DNA of 64,000 nt, from the NCBI RefSeq assembly GCF_008329535.1, contig NZ_NPKR01000001.1, positions 682,001 to 746,000 on the forward strand, given 5' to 3'. The stretch comes from Mycolicibacterium sp. P1-18 (GTDB taxonomy: Bacteria; Actinomycetota; Actinomycetes; Mycobacteriales; Mycobacteriaceae). The notes beneath the pieces were generated by a model. It saw nothing but the letters and a program-made list of their open reading frames with translations. It made no database searches and was not told the DNA's origin. The translations under genes were made by a program, and so were the position numbers. Shown in pieces: positions 62,157 through 64,000 of this stretch; the first letter of the stretch is position 1, and each line of letters opens with the position of its first letter.

Positions 62157-63314
62157 ATGACCGAACTCTTCCTGCCAGGCCCCGACCACTCCGTCACACC
62201 CTGGCGATTGGGCCCGCCCGCCACGCTCGACGTCAGCAGCACGCCACCCACGAGCCGCGCGGTGTACGCCGCCGCGCACGTCGTCGCCGACGCATGGGAC
62301 GCCTGCGCCTCCTCCGGACCGGAGGCCGTCGACTGGGACGCCACCATGGCGCTCCGCCACGACCTGTGGGCCCTGGGCCTCGGCGTGGCCGAGTCCATGG
62401 ACACCGCCCAGCGCGGCATGGGACTCGATTGGCCGGGCGCACGCGAACTGGCCCTGCGCACGCTCGCCGAGGCCCGCACCGTAGGCGGCAAGGTGGTCGT
62501 GGGCGTCGGCACGGACCAGTTGACCGCCACGACACCAACGTTGACGCAGATTCGCGACGCCTACCTCGAGCAGGTGGAGACGGTCGAGGCCGCCGGCGGT
62601 CAGGCCGTGATGATGGCCAGCCGTGAGCTCGCGCGCGTCGCCGACGGGCGGGGGGCCTACCGGGCGGTCTACGACGAGGTGCTGTCGGCGGCGACCCAAC
62701 CGGTCGTGTTGCACTGGCTGGGTTCGGCCTTCGACCCGGCACTGGCCGGCTACTGGGGTCATGAAGAACCGAAGGAAGCCCTCGACGACGTGCTCGGCGT
62801 GATTGGCGACCACCTCGACACCGTCGTGGGGATCAAGGTGTCGCTGCTCGACCCGGCGCTGGAAGTCTCCCTGCGGGAACGCATTCCCTCGCCCGCACGG
62901 GTGTTTACCGGGGACGACTTCAACTACGTCGACCTCATCGTCGGCGACGGCGTCCACAACAGCGACGCGCTGCTGGGCGCCTTCGCCGTGATCGCACCCT
63001 TCGCCTCCGCGGCCTTCGCCCGCCTCGACGTCGGCGACGAGGCGGGCTTTCGCGACGTCCTCGGTCCGACGGAGGCGTTGAGCCGGTTGGTCTTTGCCGC
63101 ACCCACCCGGTTCTACAAGGTCGGAGTGGCGTGGCTGGCGTACCTCAACGGCAAGCAGCACCACTTCCGGATGATCGGTGGTCTCGAGTCCGGACGCAAC
63201 CTCCGGCACCTGGGCGACCTGGTGCGCGCCGCCGACGCCATCGGTCTGTTCGACGACCCCGACCTGACTGCGCGGCGGGCGCGCGCCTACTTCGGCGCGC
63301 ACGGAATCGGCTGA
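62157..63314 (+). CDS. DUF993 family protein (dihydrodipicolinate-synthase-like aldolase fold)
   Basis: 385 residues. DUF993 proteins are predicted TIM-barrel lyases/aldolases. The likely Schiff-base lysine is in VVGIKVSLLDP near residue 225, after GQAVMMASRELARVADG near 148 and VVLHWLGSAFDPALAGYWG near 182. No enzymatic activity is established for the family. No ribosome site fits before the ATG, because the operator abuts it, so a leaderless transcript is possible. Followed 5 bases later by a sugar-isomerase-like gene. Confidence 0.85.
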   Translation: MTELFLPGPDHSVTPWRLGPPATLDVSSTPPTSRAVYAAAHVVADAWDACASSGPEAVDWDATMALRHDLWALGLGVAESMDTAQRGMGLDWPGARELALRTLAEARTVGGKVVVGVGTDQLTATTPTLTQIRDAYLEQVETVEAAGGQAVMMASRELARVADGRGAYRAVYDEVLSAATQPVVLHWLGSAFDPALAGYWGHEEPKEALDDVLGVIGDHLDTVVGIKVSLLDPALEVSLRERIPSPARVFTGDDFNYVDLIVGDGVHNSDALLGAFAVIAPFASAAFARLDVGDEAGFRDVLGPTEALSRLVFAAPTRFYKVGVAWLAYLNGKQHHFRMIGGLESGRNLRHLGDLVRAADAIGLFDDPDLTARRARAYFGAHGIG

Positions 63315-63319
63315 CGGCA

Positions 63320-64000
63320 GTGGATCTCGCCGAGTGCAGCCTCAATTCGATCACCGCACGCAGCGCCGGCCTGGACGACCTGGTCGGCCTCGCCGCTGCG
63401 CATGGATTCGGTGGCGTCGGCCTATGGCGGGATGTGCTGGTCGGCGTCGACCTGACCGCGGCATCGGCGCGCATCGCCGATGCCGGACTGCGCGTCACGT
63501 CGGTCTGCCGGGGTGGGATGTTCCCCCAACCCGACGAGCCGAGCCGGCGCCGGACGTTCGACGACAACCGCGAGGCCGTCGACCAGACCAACGCGCTGCG
63601 TGCCGACTGTCTCGTCCTGGTCTGCGGCCCTTCGCATTCCACGCTGGCCGACGCCCGCGCACAGGTGCGCGACGGCATCGCCGCCCTGGCCCCGTACGCC
63701 CGCGACGCGGGCGTGCGGCTGGCGATCGAGCCCTTCCACCCCATGCTCGCCGCCAGCCGGTCGGTCGTCACCTCGATCGGCGAGGCGAACGCCTTGGTCG
63801 AGGCACTCGACGACGACGTCGTGGGGCTCGCCGTGGACGCCTATCACCTCTGGTGGGATGCGGCGCTCACCGAGCAGATCCGTCGGGCGGGGTCGTCGAT
63901 CAGCTGCGTGCAGTTGGCCGACTGGGTCACGCCCATCCAGGGCGAGCTCTCCAGCCGCGGGATGCCTGGCGAAGGTTGCATCGACATGGCAGCCTTCGTC
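63320..64000 (+). CDS. Sugar phosphate isomerase/epimerase-like TIM-barrel protein (truncated by window edge)
   Basis: 227 codons visible; the 3' end is outside the window. AP-endonuclease-2 / xylose-isomerase-like fold: GFGGVGLWRD near residue 30, VTSVCRGGMFP near 57, VLVCGPS near 97, metal-binding Glu in VRLAIEPFHPM near 133, and Asp/His in GLAVDAYHLWWD near 172. Typical of inosose dehydratases and 3-keto-sugar or tagaturonate-type epimerases. GTG start, in an operon with the DUF993 gene. Confidence 0.8.
   Translation, partial: MDLAECSLNSITARSAGLDDLVGLAAAHGFGGVGLWRDVLVGVDLTAASARIADAGLRVTSVCRGGMFPQPDEPSRRRTFDDNREAVDQTNALRADCLVLVCGPSHSTLADARAQVRDGIAALAPYARDAGVRLAIEPFHPMLAASRSVVTSIGEANALVEALDDDVVGLAVDAYHLWWDAALTEQIRRAGSSISCVQLADWVTPIQGELSSRGMPGEGCIDMAAFV

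Overview
The window looks like the chromosome of a fast-growing, saprophytic mycobacterium (Mycolicibacterium type). Evidence: high G+C throughout; an exochelin-type siderophore locus with IdeR-like iron boxes; a 13E12-family DUF222/HNH gene; a cutinase-like protein; two DesA3-type desaturase/reductase pairs; a Crp protein close to the mycobacterial one; a KshA-like Rieske oxygenase; and a deazaflavin (F420)-type nitroreductase. No rRNA, tRNA, CRISPR array, insertion sequence or prophage was seen.

Left part (1-12062), exochelin iron acquisition. A truncated NRPS (first module, specificity residues reading DINYWGGIGK, the code known for formyl-hydroxyornithine), two half-size ABC exporters with complementary degenerate ATP sites, and an MbtH-like protein run leftward. 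The formyltransferase FxbA runs rightward from a shared iron box. An ornithine N5-monooxygenase and PanD form a second iron-box operon, so N-hydroxyornithine and beta-alanine, both exochelin building blocks, are supplied locally. A siderophore-interacting reductase, two permeases and an ATPase form the ferric-siderophore uptake operon behind a third iron box.

Middle-left (12129-17255): a quinone-reductase-like enzyme, an FAD monooxygenase that apparently starts at ATC, a 131-bp tandem repeat, a 13E12 HNH gene and an acyl-CoA-dehydrogenase-like flavoprotein.

17315-24036, the most striking block: a complete mycosporine-like amino acid (UV-sunscreen) gene set mysA-mysB-mysC-mysD in a tightly coupled leftward operon. 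It is led by a HAD-fold protein that lacks its catalytic aspartates, followed by a TauD/TfdA Fe(II)/2-oxoglutarate oxygenase, and faced by a divergent TetR regulator.

24046-38405: housekeeping and accessory genes including a TrkA/RCK protein and a K+/H+ antiporter, a Cdh-like phosphatase, a MocR regulator with a divergent DJ-1/PfpI gene, a YeaQ-type membrane protein with a SigF-like promoter, a KshA-like oxygenase with its TetR, an ArsR-SRPBCC fusion, SelO and a cutinase.

38419-53546: lipid-related genes. Two copies of a ferredoxin-reductase plus acyl-CoA desaturase pair sit 8 kb apart in opposite orientation, one beside a PucR-type regulator and one near a hydrolase and a Crp paralogue. Between them lie an amidohydrolase-TetR-hydrolase operon with a palindromic operator, a flavin monooxygenase, an SDR and a second YeaQ protein.

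53719-64000: a catabolic operon (APC permease, FGGY kinase without the glycerol-binding Arg, GlpA-like dehydrogenase, FAD oxidoreductase, then an ABM-domain protein) faces a GntR/HutC regulator with two DasR/NagR-like operators. A frameshifted membrane protein follows. The window ends in a LacI-operator-controlled SDR / DUF993 / sugar-isomerase cluster that continues past the right edge.
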